Source: Anaerolineae bacterium (GTDB lineage Bacteria > Chloroflexota > Anaerolineae > Promineifilales > Promineifilaceae). From it: a DNA stretch of 46,334 nt. Shown piece after piece: positions 15,630-22,321 of this stretch (position 1 is the first letter of the stretch; each line of letters starts with the position of its first letter). The notes beneath the pieces were generated by a model. That model was not told where the DNA came from, searched no databases, and saw nothing but the letters and a program-made list of their open reading frames with translations. Made by a program: the position numbers and the translations under genes. The stretch lies in assembly GCA_019637635.1 (NCBI GenBank), contig JAHBVI010000049.1, positions 1 through 46,334 of the forward strand. Direction: 5' to 3'.

Positions 15630-16388
15630 TTAACTGAACAACCGATTACCGATTGCCGACCTGAGGCCATTCTCTGACAAAATTTGCAGCACATCAGTCA
15701 TGTGCCGGATACGCCGGTAAACGGGGTAACCCGATTCCTTATATAAATCTTCCGGGTCATACAACACCGGTACCATGCCTGCGGCCGCCGCGCCACGGCC
15801 GTCGGCGAAATAATTGTCCCCCACATACAGGCATTCCTCGGCGCGTAAACCGTTAAAACGTGATATGACGTGCCAGAAAATTTTGGGATCCGGCTTCCAA
15901 TAGCCAATTTCACCGGCAGCCAACATCAAATCAAAAAATTCATTCAAGCCAAGCTGCGTTACATCGTCATGCAGCGGTTGGGGACGATTAGAAATCAGTC
16001 CCACAATGTAACCAGCCTGTTTCAGCGCCGCCAAAAGCTGTTTGGCGCCCGGCGCACAGGCCACCTGCGGTTTGTACTCCGTATCAAACCACTGCCGCAC
16101 CAGGGTAGCCCGTGTGGTCAAATCCTGCCGGGCGTCTACTTTTTCCAGTAATTGTTTAGAGTAGTTGATCCAAAAGCCATCAATGTCATACTGCTCCATA
16201 TCTTGCTTCACCAGCGTTTCATGGCCCCAGTATTCGTGCGCCCATACTTTCACGCGGTGTTCGGCTGCCGGCGGAATTTCAATATCCAGCGAGCGGGCAA
16301 AGTGAATAAACGCGGCCGTTGGCCCCGGCGATGGAATGCGAAGGGTTCCATCCAGATCAAAAAATACAGCTTTAATTGGGTGGGTCAT
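15630..16388 (-). CDS. HAD-superfamily hydrolase
   Basis: This 252-aa cytosolic phosphatase-like protein has the four HAD motifs: motif I FFDLDGTLR (nucleophile Asp), motif II LISNRPQ, motif III around EIGYWKPDPKIF and motif IV YVGDNYFADGRGAAAAGM. A helical cap lies between motifs I and II. The substrate is unknown. The last ~12 residues (GLRSAIGNRLFS) are encoded by two and a half ACCGATT-family heptamer units at 15641-15661, so the C-terminus has apparently been replaced or extended by a repeat. It faces the glycan cluster divergently, and the gap of 186 bases holds an inverted repeat. Confidence 0.92.
   Translation of the reverse strand: MTHPIKAVFFDLDGTLRIPSPGPTAAFIHFARSLDIEIPPAAEHRVKVWAHEYWGHETLVKQDMEQYDIDGFWINYSKQLLEKVDARQDLTTRATLVRQWFDTEYKPQVACAPGAKQLLAALKQAGYIVGLISNRPQPLHDDVTQLGLNEFFDLMLAAGEIGYWKPDPKIFWHVISRFNGLRAEECLYVGDNYFADGRGAAAAGMVPVLYDPEDLYKESGYPVYRRIRHMTDVLQILSENGLRSAIGNRLFS
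15641..15661. repeat. ACCGATT heptamer array forming the HAD C-terminus
   Basis: Two perfect ACCGATT units are followed by the variant GCCGACC. They are translated in frame as the end of the HAD hydrolase. Related arrays are at 38831-38858 and in the riboswitch arm near 2650-2720. Confidence 0.8.
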
Positions 16389-16406
16389 AGATACTCCTTA
16401 TGACTT

Positions 16407-16457
16407 CATAGTGAGAAGGGCAACTTCTCAGACTTCGTGAAATTCTACCTCACTATG
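16407..16457. promoter_or_regulatory. Nested inverted repeat between divergent genes
   Basis: Outer arms CATAGTGAG and CTCACTATG (9 bases, perfect) enclose an alternative inner hairpin TGAGAAG/CTTCTCA (16412-16430), whose first arm overlaps the outer arm, so the two folds are mutually exclusive. The location between the HAD start and the glycosyltransferase promoter suggests an operator or leader structure; function unproven. Confidence 0.4.
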
Positions 16458-16525
16458 GGCGCCTGGTAACAATTTGTCAATGAGTGGGCAGGCATATGAC
16501 TTTATACCCAATTGCCTGTGCCCCT

Positions 16526-16554
16526 TTGCCCACCCCTGGCAAAATGGCTACAAT
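16526..16554 (+). promoter_or_regulatory. Candidate promoter of the glycan cluster
   Basis: TTGCCC and TACAAT are separated by 17 bases, 20 bases before the ATG at 16575, leaving a short leader that includes GAGGAG. Confidence 0.45.
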
Positions 16555-16574
16555 CGCCCGGTTTATGAGGAGAC

Positions 16575-17342
16575 ATGACGCATATGAGCGCCATAGACAC
16601 ATTTGTAATTGTTCCTACTTACAACGAGGTTGACAATATAGACGAGCTGCTCACGCAACTGCTTGGTCTGCCGGTACCGGTAGGGGTTATTGTGGTGGAT
16701 GATAATTCTCCCGATGGTACGGGCAAATTGGCCGATGACTGGGCCAGACAATATCCAGAAGCGGTACACGTGGTGCATCGTCCGGGCAAGATGGGGCTGG
16801 GTACGGCCTACATTGCCGGCTTCCGTTATGCCATTACACTTAGCGCCCGCAACGTGATGACAATGGATGCGGATTTCTCGCATAATCCGCGTTATATCCC
16901 AGCGATGATTGAGATGAGCCGGTATAAACATGTGGTCATTGGTTCCCGTTATGTGCCTGGTGGTGGGCAGCAAAATTGTACCTGGAAACGGGTGATGTTG
17001 AGCCGGGGCGCTAACTTTGTGGCCCGTTTTCTGTTGGGCTTGAAGGCCAGGGATGCGACGGCCGGTTTCCGTTTGTACCGGCGCGAGGTTTTGGAATCTA
17101 TACCGCTGGAGCAAATTTTCTCCAGCGGTTATTCTTTTTTGGTAGAAATGCTATTTTTGTGCCAGCGGCGAGGCTGGCAGGTGGGGGAAGTGCCCATTAT
17201 TTTTGAGGACCGGCGCAAAGGGAAAACCAAAATTTCCCGGAATGAAGTCTTTAAGGCGCAGTATACGGTATTTCGCCTGTTTGTGCGGCGACTGCGCCGC
17301 CGGGAGCCACGCCGGCCGGAGGTGCCTGTTTCGCTATCATGA
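16575..17342 (+). CDS. Polyprenol-phosphate mannosyltransferase (GT2, DPM1-like)
   Basis: This 255-aa GT2 enzyme probably transfers mannose from GDP-mannose to polyprenyl phosphate, making the lipid-linked donor used by the GT-C membrane enzymes encoded downstream. Motifs: FVIVPTYNEVDNIDELL, VVDDNSPDGTG, GLGTAYIAGFRYA, metal-binding MTMDADFSHNP, SRYVPGGG and ATAGFRLYRREVLESI, as in bacterial polyprenol monophosphomannose synthases. It has no C-terminal membrane segments, so it is probably a peripheral membrane protein. GAGGAGAC precedes the ATG. Its stop overlaps the next start (ATGA). Confidence 0.93.
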   Translation: MTHMSAIDTFVIVPTYNEVDNIDELLTQLLGLPVPVGVIVVDDNSPDGTGKLADDWARQYPEAVHVVHRPGKMGLGTAYIAGFRYAITLSARNVMTMDADFSHNPRYIPAMIEMSRYKHVVIGSRYVPGGGQQNCTWKRVMLSRGANFVARFLLGLKARDATAGFRLYRREVLESIPLEQIFSSGYSFLVEMLFLCQRRGWQVGEVPIIFEDRRKGKTKISRNEVFKAQYTVFRLFVRRLRRREPRRPEVPVSLS

Positions 17343-18295
17343 TGGATGTAAGATGTAATTTGTGTGGTCACGATGATTACAAAGTGCGTTATCCGGCTAC
17401 CGGGCAGTATGCAGCTATTGGGCAAAATCATCAGGTGTTGGTCGCCGATGCGTTTTCTTGTACACATGCCGGGTATGGCAGTCATGCGCGCATTGTGCAG
17501 TGTAATCATTGTGGGCATATTTATGCCAATCCCCGGTGGACGGATGAGGAATTGTTGGCGGCGTACACGGCCGTTGAAGACAACACCTACGTGGAAGAAC
17601 GACTGGGGCGGGAGCTGACCTTTGGTAAACATTTGCAGGCCATGGAGAAATTTACCGGCCCGGCCAACGGCAAACCCGAAGTGGCTTCGGGCCGCACCCT
17701 GCTGGATGTGGGTGCGTACATTGGCGTTTTTGTGGAGGTAGCGATTGCCAATGGCTGGCAGGCGTGCGGCGTGGAACCTTCGGCCTGGGGAGCCAGTGTG
17801 GCCCAGGCGAACGGGCTGCCGGTGCTGCACGGTACACTAGATCATGCCGAACTCCGGCCGATGGCGTTTGATGTGATCACCATGTGGGATGTGATTGAAC
17901 ATCTGGCCGACCCTTCTGGCGAACTGGCAAAGGCATATCGGCTGCTGCGGCCCGGCGGTTGGATTGTGGTGCATACAATGGATATTGGCAGCCTGGCAGC
18001 CCGGCTGATGGGGCCACGCTGGCCCTGGTTGATGGATATGCACGTGCAGTATTTTAGTCGGCGCACCCTGGCGGAGATGCTGCACCAGAACGGGTTTGAA
18101 GTGGTCTGGTCGGGGGCGCAAGGGCGGTATTTGCGGCTGAATTATGTGGCCTCGCGCCTGGGCGGGCTGAGCCGGCATCTAGGCGCGGCGGCGACGAAGC
18201 TGGTGCATGGATTACGGTTGGGCGGCACGGCCGTGCCTGTGAATTTTGGCGATTTATTTACGGTGTATGCAAGACGGCCGGAAACTGGAGACTAG
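17339..18295 (+). CDS. SAM-dependent methyltransferase with N-terminal zinc-binding motif
   Basis: This 318-aa protein has an N-terminal CNLCGHDDY...CNHCGHIYANPR pair of CxxC motifs, as in sugar C-methyltransferase-like proteins. A class I methyltransferase domain follows, with LLDVGAYIGVFVEVAIANGW (SAM motif), VITMWDVIEHLADPSGELAKAYRLLRPGGWIVV and QYFSRRTLAEMLHQNGFEVV. In glycan clusters this family often modifies nucleotide sugars or lipid-linked glycans; the exact substrate is not evident. It is translationally coupled to the mannosyltransferase upstream. Its stop codon TAG overlaps the first base of a perfect 30-base palindrome made of GGAGATT units. Confidence 0.9.
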   Translation: MMDVRCNLCGHDDYKVRYPATGQYAAIGQNHQVLVADAFSCTHAGYGSHARIVQCNHCGHIYANPRWTDEELLAAYTAVEDNTYVEERLGRELTFGKHLQAMEKFTGPANGKPEVASGRTLLDVGAYIGVFVEVAIANGWQACGVEPSAWGASVAQANGLPVLHGTLDHAELRPMAFDVITMWDVIEHLADPSGELAKAYRLLRPGGWIVVHTMDIGSLAARLMGPRWPWLMDMHVQYFSRRTLAEMLHQNGFEVVWSGAQGRYLRLNYVASRLGGLSRHLGAAATKLVHGLRLGGTAVPVNFGDLFTVYARRPETGD

Positions 18296-18324
18296 AGATT
18301 GGAGATTGCGCAATCTCCAATCTC
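18295..18324. repeat. Perfect 30-base palindrome of GGAGATT/CAATCTC units
   Basis: Two GAGATTG-type units face two CAATCTC-type units with no loop, giving 15-base perfect arms. It begins at the stop codon of the methyltransferase and ends 9 bases before the next ATG. There is no T run, so it is not a standard terminator. Confidence 0.92.
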
Positions 18325-18333
18325 CCGACAATT

Positions 18334-19077
18334 ATGATCAAAGACAAAAAAGTGGTTGTGGTGATGCCGGCGTACAACGCCGAACAAACTCTGCGCCGCA
18401 CCTATGACGAAATTCCCCACGATATTGTGGATGACCTGGTGCTGGTGGATGACGCCAGCCGTGATCACACCGCGGAAGTTTCCCGCGAATTGGGCATTCG
18501 CACCATTGTTCACGAACAAAATACCGGTTATGGCGGCAATCAGAAGACCTGTTACCGCACCGCCCTGGAACTGGGCGCGGACATTGTGATCATGCTGCAC
18601 CCTGATTACCAGTACACGCCCAAACTGATCACCGCCATGGCTTCCCTGATGGCCGAAGGGCTGTTTGATTGTGTGTTAGGTTCGCGCATTTTGGGCGTGG
18701 GGGCGCGCAAAGGAGGGATGCCCCTCTACAAATACATCTCCAACCGGGTGCTGACGCTGCTGCAAAATCTCATCATCGGCTACAAATTATCTGAATACCA
18801 CACCGGATATCGTGGTTTTACGCGGGAAATTCTGGAAAAATTGCCGCTGGCGGACAATTCCGATAACTTTGTCTTTGATAATCAGATGTTGGCGCAAATT
18901 ATTTATGCCGGGTATCGCATTGGCGAAATCACCTGCCCCACGCTTTATATGGAGGATTCTTCATCCATTAACTTCAAAAATTCCACCGTTTATGGTTTTG
19001 GCGTGCTCAAGGTTTCGCTGCTGTTTCGCCTGACCCGGTGGGGACTTATCCGCTCTCCGTTGTTTGCTGGTTTGTAG
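18334..19077 (+). CDS. GT2 family glycosyltransferase
   Basis: This 247-aa protein resembles DPM/DPG-synthase-type GT2 enzymes: VVVVMPAYNAEQTLRRTYDEIP, LVDDASRDHTAEVS, NTGYGGNQKTCYRTALELGADIVIMLHPDYQYTP (HPDYQY replaces the usual DxD context), GMPLYKYISNRVLTLLQN and YHTGYRGFTREILEKLP. It probably makes a polyprenyl-phosphate sugar or extends a lipid-linked glycan. It lacks obvious transmembrane segments except a weak hydrophobic patch. The gap before it contains only the 30-base palindrome, with no clear Shine-Dalgarno sequence. The next gene starts 5 bases after its stop. Confidence 0.92.
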   Translation: MIKDKKVVVVMPAYNAEQTLRRTYDEIPHDIVDDLVLVDDASRDHTAEVSRELGIRTIVHEQNTGYGGNQKTCYRTALELGADIVIMLHPDYQYTPKLITAMASLMAEGLFDCVLGSRILGVGARKGGMPLYKYISNRVLTLLQNLIIGYKLSEYHTGYRGFTREILEKLPLADNSDNFVFDNQMLAQIIYAGYRIGEITCPTLYMEDSSSINFKNSTVYGFGVLKVSLLFRLTRWGLIRSPLFAGL

Positions 19078-19082
19078 CCGGT

Positions 19083-20537
19083 ATGAGCATACGCAGATTG
19101 TTTGAAGGATTGTTCTTCGTCGCCCTCTTTGTGATGGGGGTGCGCGCCACGCTGGATGCCGATATGTGGTGGCACCTGCGCACGGGGGAGTACATTTTGC
19201 AGTATGGCATCCCGCGCCTGGACGTATTCTCGTTTACGGTTCCTGACCATGCCTGGATAACGCATGAGTGGTTGTCGCAGGTGGTGATGTGGCTGGTGTA
19301 CCAGGCAGGTGGTTTTGCCGGGCTAATCCTGGGCACGGCCGTGCTGGTGATGCTGACGTTTGGGCTGGTGTATGGGGCGTGTGCCGGACGGCCGTACCTG
19401 GCGGCCTTTGTGGTTTTATTAGCCGCCATTACTTCGGCCATTGTTTGGGGGGCGCGACCACAGATGTTTAATTTGCTGTTCACGGCCGTGTTTGTCTTCC
19501 AGGTAGAGCGCGTTAAAGATAAACAGTTGCCGCTGTGGACGTGGTGGCTGCTGCCGCTGTTTATGCTGCTGTGGGCCAATTTTCATAGCGGCTATTTGCT
19601 GGGCGTGGTGCTGTTGGGTACCTACGTGGTGGGGGAAGCGGCGCAGCAGTGGCTACACAAAACGGACGAGCGCACCCTGCCCTGGCCGACCATTCGCCGC
19701 CTGTTGGTGATCACCATTCTCTCTTTCCTCGTCGCCGCCCTCAATCCGAACGGCCCGGAATTGTGGATATACCCCTTTTTCACCCTGGGCAGCTCGGCTA
19801 TGCAGGCGTACATTCAAGAGTGGCACTCGCCGGATTTTCATCTGACCTTTTTCTGGCCGTTTGCGGGCATGTTGGCGGTGGGGGTGCTGGGTTTTGTGTT
19901 TAGCCAGCGGCGGGTGACGTTTACCGATTTGCTGCTGTTTCTGGGTACGGGGGCGGCGGGACTGCTCTCGGCGCGGCATATTCCCCTGTTTGCCATTGTG
20001 GCCGCGCCCATCATTGCCCGGCATGGCCTGAGCGCGCTGGCGGGCACGGCCGTGTACCCCACCCTCAGCGGCGACGCAAAGGAACCCCAACCCACCCGGC
20101 TGATGGCAACTTTGAACGTGATCGTGCTGGTGGTAGCCATTGTGGGCGCGTTGGGCTGGACGGCCAATCAGGTGGCGGAAAATGAGACGGCCGTAGCTGC
20201 CCAATATCCGGCGGCGGCGGTAGATTTTCTGCAAGCAAACGGTCTGGCGCAAGAACGTGGGTATAACAGCTACAACTGGGGCGGTTATCTAATCTGGCGC
20301 GGCCTGCCGGTGTTTGTAGACGGCCGTGCCGATGTTTACGGCGACGACTTCCTCTTTTATTACCGCCAGGCGTTTGACGCCGGCCCGCAGTGGCGGGCGC
20401 CACTGGACGATTTTGCCGTGACCTATGTGCTGATGGAGCGCGATTCACCCCTGCTGACGGTTCTGGCCGCCAGCGGCGATTGGCGGCAGGTATACCAGGA
20501 CGAATTGGCGCAGATTTATGTGCGGGCAGCGGATTGA
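19083..20537 (+). CDS. Multi-pass membrane protein, GT-C-like
   Basis: This integral membrane protein of 484 aa has about ten hydrophobic segments. Close to the N-terminus is DADMWWHLRTGEYIL in an external loop, reminiscent of the DxD/ExD loop in GT-C glycosyltransferases, and a C-terminal external domain contains YNSYNWGGYLIWRGLPVFVDGRADVYGDDF. GT-C enzymes use polyprenyl-phosphate sugars on the outer face of the membrane, matching the mannosyltransferase upstream. The assignment is by pattern and context. The start at 19083 (MSIRRLFEG) is preferred over an upstream frame that overlaps the previous gene. The next start is 77 bases downstream. Confidence 0.82.
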   Translation: MSIRRLFEGLFFVALFVMGVRATLDADMWWHLRTGEYILQYGIPRLDVFSFTVPDHAWITHEWLSQVVMWLVYQAGGFAGLILGTAVLVMLTFGLVYGACAGRPYLAAFVVLLAAITSAIVWGARPQMFNLLFTAVFVFQVERVKDKQLPLWTWWLLPLFMLLWANFHSGYLLGVVLLGTYVVGEAAQQWLHKTDERTLPWPTIRRLLVITILSFLVAALNPNGPELWIYPFFTLGSSAMQAYIQEWHSPDFHLTFFWPFAGMLAVGVLGFVFSQRRVTFTDLLLFLGTGAAGLLSARHIPLFAIVAAPIIARHGLSALAGTAVYPTLSGDAKEPQPTRLMATLNVIVLVVAIVGALGWTANQVAENETAVAAQYPAAAVDFLQANGLAQERGYNSYNWGGYLIWRGLPVFVDGRADVYGDDFLFYYRQAFDAGPQWRAPLDDFAVTYVLMERDSPLLTVLAASGDWRQVYQDELAQIYVRAAD

Positions 20538-20613
20538 GAGCCAATAAGCGGATGGGCCAATTCGTCTATCCACTTGTTTGTTACCTATCTGCTGCCCCGC
20601 GTTGAAGAACAAA

Positions 20614-22239
20614 ATGAGTGCAACTCAAATTGCCCCTCCCACCTGGATCAGGCGTGATTGGTTGTGGATCGCGCTGATTGGCCTGTTGATGCAGGGATTT
20701 TGGGCGCTGCAAATGGATCATCCGTCCTATATGGACGCCTATTACTACACCACCAACGGGCAGCGGTTGGCGGGAGGGTATGGTTTTACGGAAGAGGTGA
20801 TCTGGCAATATCTGGATGATCCTGCCGGGCTGCCCGCGCCCAGCCATTCCTATTGGATGCCGCTGCCGTCGCTGTTGGCGGCGGCGGGGTACGCGGTGGC
20901 CGACAGTTTTCGGGCGGCGCAGGCGCCGTTTTGGCTGTTGGCGGGGCTGCTGCCGCTGCTGACGTATGGCATCAGCCTGCAATTTACCCAGGCGCGATGG
21001 CAGGTGTGGGTGGCCTGTTTGTTCACGGCCGTGGGCGGATATTACAGCCGCTTTCTCAACCAGCCTACCACGTTTACCCCTTTTGCCTGGGCGGGCAGCG
21101 CCTGTTTGCTCTTTCTGGCCTGGGGGCACGTGCGCCAGCAGGGGCGCTGGTGGCTGTTGGCGGGCCTCATGGCCGGGGCTGCTCACCTGACCCGCGCCGA
21201 TGGTCTCTTGTTTCTCCTCGTCGGCGGCCTGATGTGGCTCTTCTCCTTGCGTGACTGGTACCGAAACCGCTCAATTACCCAATCCTTCGACAAGGCTCAG
21301 GACAATTCCCCCAATCTCGCGGCGTCCCCGCCGCCAATCTCCCAATTACTCCTTCTTCTGGCCGGCTACCTGCTGGTAATGGGCTGGTGGTTTGCCCACA
21401 ATATGCAAGTATTTGGTCGGCCGCTGCCCACCGCGGGTACGCAGACCATGTTCCTGACGCAATATAACGATATTTTTGCCTACGGCCGTACCTTTGACCT
21501 GCAACATTTACTGGCCGCCGGTTGGCCCGCCTTATTGCAGTCACGGCTGCAAGGTATTAATCTGGCGGCGCAAACGTTTATTGCCGTCAGCACGTTGTTA
21601 TTCCTTTTTCCTTTCATATTTTGGGCGTGGATCAAATGGGGGCGGCAGCCGGACAAGTGGCCGCTGTTACGGCCGTTCACCTGGTACACGCTGGGGCTGT
21701 TTGCGGCCATGAGCCTGGTTTTCACCTGGCCGGGGCAGCGCGGCGGGCTGCTGCATTCCTCGGCCGCCATCTGGCCCTGGATGACGGTATTGGCGGCGGG
21801 GGGCATTGACATTGCCGTAGATTTTGCCGCCGCCCGGCTGCCCCACTGGCAGCCCCAACGGGCCAAAAAGATTTTTTCTGGCATGTTCCTGGGGCTGGCG
21901 CTGATTATCAGCGTGGGTACATTGCGCACGACGGAGGATATTGACCCGGTGATTGTGCGCCAGATTGGGGCCGTGCTGCCGGACACGGCCGTCATCATCA
22001 CCGGGAATGCGCCGGGATTTTATTATCATACGGGACGGCCGTCGCTGAGTGTGCCCAACGAACCGCCGGAGGTGCTGCTAGAACTGGCGGCGCGATATGG
22101 CGGCAATTATCTGGTGCTGGACGATATGCACCCACCGCCGCTTGCGCCGGTTTACGCGGAAGAAGCCGTTCCCGGCATCAGGCTGGTGGAACGGTTTGGG
22201 GCGTACAAACTGTTCGCCCTGGAGCCAGCAGCCCCGTGA
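20614..22239 (+). CDS. GT39/ArnT-like membrane glycosyltransferase
   Basis: This 541-aa multi-pass protein has YMDAYYYTTNGQRLAGGYGFTEE in the first external loop (acidic catalytic-type motif of GT-C/PMT families), WMPLPSLLAAAGY, HLTRADGLLFLLVGGL, and a C-terminal external domain with AVIITGNAPGFYYHTGRPSL. It probably transfers a sugar from a polyprenyl-phosphate donor to a surface acceptor. A cytoplasmic-loop segment (ITQSFDKAQDNSPNLAASPPPISQ) is encoded by inserted repeats at 21271-21353 that keep the frame. The start at 20614 gives a normal N-terminus followed by a membrane segment. It follows the first GT-C-like gene on the same strand. Confidence 0.85.
   Translation: MSATQIAPPTWIRRDWLWIALIGLLMQGFWALQMDHPSYMDAYYYTTNGQRLAGGYGFTEEVIWQYLDDPAGLPAPSHSYWMPLPSLLAAAGYAVADSFRAAQAPFWLLAGLLPLLTYGISLQFTQARWQVWVACLFTAVGGYYSRFLNQPTTFTPFAWAGSACLLFLAWGHVRQQGRWWLLAGLMAGAAHLTRADGLLFLLVGGLMWLFSLRDWYRNRSITQSFDKAQDNSPNLAASPPPISQLLLLLAGYLLVMGWWFAHNMQVFGRPLPTAGTQTMFLTQYNDIFAYGRTFDLQHLLAAGWPALLQSRLQGINLAAQTFIAVSTLLFLFPFIFWAWIKWGRQPDKWPLLRPFTWYTLGLFAAMSLVFTWPGQRGGLLHSSAAIWPWMTVLAAGGIDIAVDFAAARLPHWQPQRAKKIFSGMFLGLALIISVGTLRTTEDIDPVIVRQIGAVLPDTAVIITGNAPGFYYHTGRPSLSVPNEPPEVLLELAARYGGNYLVLDDMHPPPLAPVYAEEAVPGIRLVERFGAYKLFALEPAAP
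21271..21353. repeat. Composite repeat inserted in frame in the GT39-like gene
   Basis: TCCTTCGACAAGGCTCAGGA (21283-21302), a short sequence that recurs widely in bacterial genomes, is flanked by CCAATCTC-type units. Together they encode about 27 polar residues in a loop between hydrophobic segments, and the reading frame stays open. Confidence 0.75.
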
Positions 22240-22258
22240 AGTCTGGGGAGAAACACCA

Positions 22259-22309
22259 CCAGTGCGCTTCAGCGCACTGGCTGTATCAGCCTGGGAATTC
22301 ATTCCCAGG
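22259..22309. repeat. Two-hairpin dispersed repeat, copy B
   Basis: Arms CCAGTGCGCT/AGCGCACTGG with loop TC are followed by CTGTATCAG and arms CCTGGGAAT/ATTCCCAGG with loop TC. In reverse orientation this matches copy A at 1389-1438, including the CTGATACA linker. It fills the gap between two GT-C-like genes. Its end, AGGAGGAAGG, supplies the ribosome-binding site of the next gene. Confidence 0.9.
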
Positions 22310-22321
22310 AGGAAGGACATC

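Noticed and set aside
18295..18324. Rho-independent terminator
   Set aside because: The palindrome has no loop and no T run, and lies inside a tightly packed co-directional gene row.
22097..22321. Upstream extension of the last GT-C-like gene
   Set aside because: It overlaps the previous gene and runs through a two-hairpin repeat; the ATG at 22322 has an excellent ribosome-binding site.
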